From assembly GCA_017621015.1 (NCBI GenBank), contig JAGAUC010000091.1, forward strand, positions 1-6,853: DNA of 6,853 bases. Reading direction: 5' to 3'. Shown here in pieces: positions 5,379 to 6,853 of this stretch (the first letter of the stretch is position 1; each line of letters starts with the position of its first letter). The position numbers were made by a program, and so were the translations under genes. Source of the stretch: Clostridia bacterium. Its GTDB lineage: Bacteria; Bacillota; Clostridia; Oscillospirales; CAG-272. The notes beneath the pieces were generated by a model. The model did not search any database. It worked only from the letters and a program-made list of their open reading frames with translations, and had not been told where the DNA came from.

Positions 5379-6752
5379 ATGATGATCGTACCAAAGCCCA
5401 AGCAGTATGAAGAGAAGGGCGAGCTTTCCATCGCTCTTGCCATTTGCGCCGATGCCGAGCTTACCTTCGGCCTGAAGGCGTTTAAGAGAATTTTCAAGAA
5501 GATCTACGGTGTTTCGATCGCCAATGGAGAGGGAGGCATCGCGGTCAAGTATGACGCTTCGCTTGCCGAGGAGGAATATATCCTTGACGGCGCTACGGTC
5601 TACGCCTCGTCGCTCTTCGGTATGAAGAACGGTCTGGCGTCGGTCTTCCAGCTGATCAAGAAGGCCGACAAGGAGGGCATCACGCTGACTGAGGCCAGCG
5701 TAAAGGATAAGCCCGACGTGGATTTCCGCGCGTTCTTTGCCGACCTTGCCAGACAGTGGCACGATTTCGACATTCTGCTGGGTTACGTGGATATGTGCTA
5801 TCTCAACAAGATCAAGTACTTCCAGATCCACTTTACCGATGACCAGAGCTGGACGCTGCCCTTTAGGTCCTTCCCGAACGTGGCGACCAAGGGCCGCTGC
5901 TACACCCACGAGGAGATCGCCTACCTTGTGGAGTACGCCAACGAGGCGTCGGTGGAGCTTATCCCCGAGTTTGAGGGCATCGGTCACTCGCGTGAGCTGA
6001 TCAAGAACTGCCCCGAGGAGTTTGGAAACGAATACGATAAGCCGATGAACGAGAAGATCATGTGCATCGGTAAGCCCACCACGTTTAACAACGTGCGCAA
6101 GATGCTGACCGAGATGGCCGAGGTCTTTAAGTACTCGCGCTACATTCACGTCGGCTGTGACGAGGCACTTCATACCAACTGGACGGTCTGTCACTACTGC
6201 CGCGACTATATGGCGCGTCAGGGCATTGAGACTACCCTTGAGCTTTACGCGCACTTTGTGCAGAAAATCGTGGATATGTGCCTGGCACTCGGTCGCACGC
6301 CCATCGTGTGGGAGGGCTTCCACAAGGACCACAACCATCTGATCTCCAAGGATGCCATCGTTATGGCTTGGGAGAATTTGTACCAGACCGCGCCCGATCT
6401 GCTTGAGGGTGGCTTCAAGATCATCAACGCGGCTTGGAAGCCTTTGTATTTTGTGGATTCCGATGCACCTAAGTACACCTGGAGCATTCTGGAGGAGGAC
6501 TTCAATCTGTACCGCTGGGACAACCATCTGGAGCGCTCGGCGGCGCACGGCGGCATGCAGCTGGAGCCCAACGAGAACGTGCTTGGCTCGATGATGTGCC
6601 AGTGGCAGTGTAACTACGAGCAGGAGCATGACCGTGTGGTGGCTAACCTGCCGGTGTTCTCCGACCGTCTGTGGAACGTTACCGAGTACTACGCCAAGGA
6701 CGCGTTCCCGAACGTGGACACGTTGACGGCGATGATCAATAAGGTATATTGA
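5379..6752 (+). CDS. Glycoside hydrolase family 20 enzyme (beta-N-acetylhexosaminidase-like), cytoplasmic
   Basis: A 457-residue GH20 protein, which would remove terminal beta-linked GlcNAc or GalNAc by substrate-assisted catalysis. A short N-terminal domain (about 1-110, VPKPKQYEEKGELSI) resembles the non-catalytic domain of the family. The TIM barrel begins at DFRAFFADLARQWHDF (115-130), with Arg117 where the sugar-binding Arg is expected. HFTDDQSWTL (151-160), ELIPEFEGIGHS (193-204) and YIHVGCDEALH (255-265) follow; Asp261-Glu262 are the catalytic pair. WEG (311-313), WEN (331-333) and CQWQ (407-410) give the aromatic pocket. Unusual points are Glu199 in place of the common Asp of PEiDxPGH, and a CHYC motif (271-274) right after the catalytic pair. 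There is no signal peptide. AAGGAGG (5364-5370) overlaps the upstream stop and sits 8 nt before the first of two adjacent ATGs. Confidence 0.92.
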   Translation: MMIVPKPKQYEEKGELSIALAICADAELTFGLKAFKRIFKKIYGVSIANGEGGIAVKYDASLAEEEYILDGATVYASSLFGMKNGLASVFQLIKKADKEGITLTEASVKDKPDVDFRAFFADLARQWHDFDILLGYVDMCYLNKIKYFQIHFTDDQSWTLPFRSFPNVATKGRCYTHEEIAYLVEYANEASVELIPEFEGIGHSRELIKNCPEEFGNEYDKPMNEKIMCIGKPTTFNNVRKMLTEMAEVFKYSRYIHVGCDEALHTNWTVCHYCRDYMARQGIETTLELYAHFVQKIVDMCLALGRTPIVWEGFHKDHNHLISKDAIVMAWENLYQTAPDLLEGGFKIINAAWKPLYFVDSDAPKYTWSILEEDFNLYRWDNHLERSAAHGGMQLEPNENVLGSMMCQWQCNYEQEHDRVVANLPVFSDRLWNVTEYYAKDAFPNVDTLTAMINKVY

Positions 6753-6762
6753 AATATAAAGC

Positions 6763-6790
6763 ATTGGGGTGGCAGAGGTGTCACCCCAAT
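6763..6790 (+). terminator. Strong intergenic hairpin between the two GH20 genes (attenuator, weak terminator or RNA-processing stem)
   Basis: A 12-bp stem pairs ATTGGGGTGGCA (6763-6774) with TGTCACCCCAAT (6779-6790), including one G-U pair, around a GAGG loop. Only TTTGT follows, too short a U-run for a good terminator. It lies 10 nt after one stop codon and 4 nt before the next gene's ribosome binding site, so it more likely lowers downstream expression or protects the upstream mRNA end. Confidence 0.55.
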
Positions 6791-6807
6791 TTGTAAAGGA
6801 GAAGGTT

Positions 6808-6853
6808 ATGATCATTCCAAAGCCCAAAAAATATCAGGAGCTGGGCGAGATCG
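6808..6853 (+). CDS. Second GH20-like gene, first 15 codons only (3' end outside window)
   Basis: The start MIIPKPKKYQELGEI aligns directly with MIVPKPKQYEEKGELSI, the opening (from Met2) of the GH20 gene just upstream, so this is probably a tandem paralogue. AAAGGAG (6795-6801) lies 6 nt before the ATG. It is separated from the preceding stop by 55 nt that contain the strong hairpin. Only the N-terminal, non-catalytic end is visible, so activity cannot be judged; the family call rests on similarity of about 15 residues to its neighbour and on context. Confidence 0.75.
   Translation, partial: MIIPKPKKYQELGEI

Noticed and set aside
3047..5497. An 816-codon open frame on the minus strand opposite the M24 and deacetylase genes
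   Set aside because: It is in exact codon register with those genes and stays open only because they use no TTA, CTA or TCA codons. It has no ribosome binding site, and its protein is low-complexity (rich in His, Leu, Val, Asp) with no recognisable domain.
5325..6827. A 500-codon open frame on the minus strand opposite the GH20 gene
   Set aside because: Same cause: it is in register with the GH20 codons, which also lack TTA, CTA and TCA. The plus-strand gene has clear motifs and a ribosome binding site.
1..6853. CRISPR arrays, tRNA or rRNA genes, insertion sequences, phage or toxin-antitoxin genes
   Set aside because: No spaced repeats, no cloverleaf-like or rRNA sequence, no transposase or integrase reading frame and no terminal inverted repeats were seen by eye. 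The window reads as an ordinary chromosomal metabolic locus.

Overview
The window looks like part of a catabolic gene cluster from a Bacillota (Firmicutes) bacterium, most likely a gut-type Clostridia. This is inferred from strong AGGAGG-type ribosome binding sites before every gene, clear sigma-A promoters with AT-rich spacers in an otherwise fairly GC-rich sequence, tight gene packing, and the protein families present. No species can be named. Every gene start in the window lacks an obvious signal peptide, so all products appear to act in the cytoplasm.

Layout. Positions 1-751 (minus strand) hold the first 250 codons of a Ldh2/MDH2-type NAD(P)-dependent 2-hydroxyacid dehydrogenase, cut by the window edge. 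It is divergent from a serine hydrolase of the beta-lactamase/family VIII esterase superfamily (891-2042, plus strand). The two promoters lie back to back at about 800-855, and their -35 boxes overlap inside a palindrome with a GTNTANAC core, the kind of site bound by HutC-type GntR repressors. After the hydrolase, a consensus extended -10 promoter drives an AraC-family regulator (2112-3023). A 128-bp gap with two overlapping -10 boxes then leads into a tight operon: an M24/creatinase-like hydrolase (3152-4501), a PIG-L/LmbE-family deacetylase (4517-5365), a GH20 beta-N-acetylhexosaminidase-like enzyme (5379-6752), a strong intergenic hairpin (6763-6790), and the first 15 codons of a second GH20 paralogue (6808-6853).

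How the genes may work together (inference). The pair of GH20 enzymes and the PIG-L deacetylase point to intracellular breakdown of an imported N-acetylhexosamine-containing glycan or conjugate: GH20 releases GlcNAc/GalNAc units and PIG-L removes an N-acetyl or related acyl group. The M24 protein seems to lack most of the usual metal ligands, so it may act like creatinase (metal-free C-N bond cleavage) rather than as an aminopeptidase. The esterase-like hydrolase and the hydroxyacid dehydrogenase could remove an acyl decoration and reduce or oxidise a hydroxyacid. The AraC-type regulator, which has a cupin sensor domain, is the obvious candidate controller of the operon. No transporter or kinase is visible here; they would be expected just outside the window.
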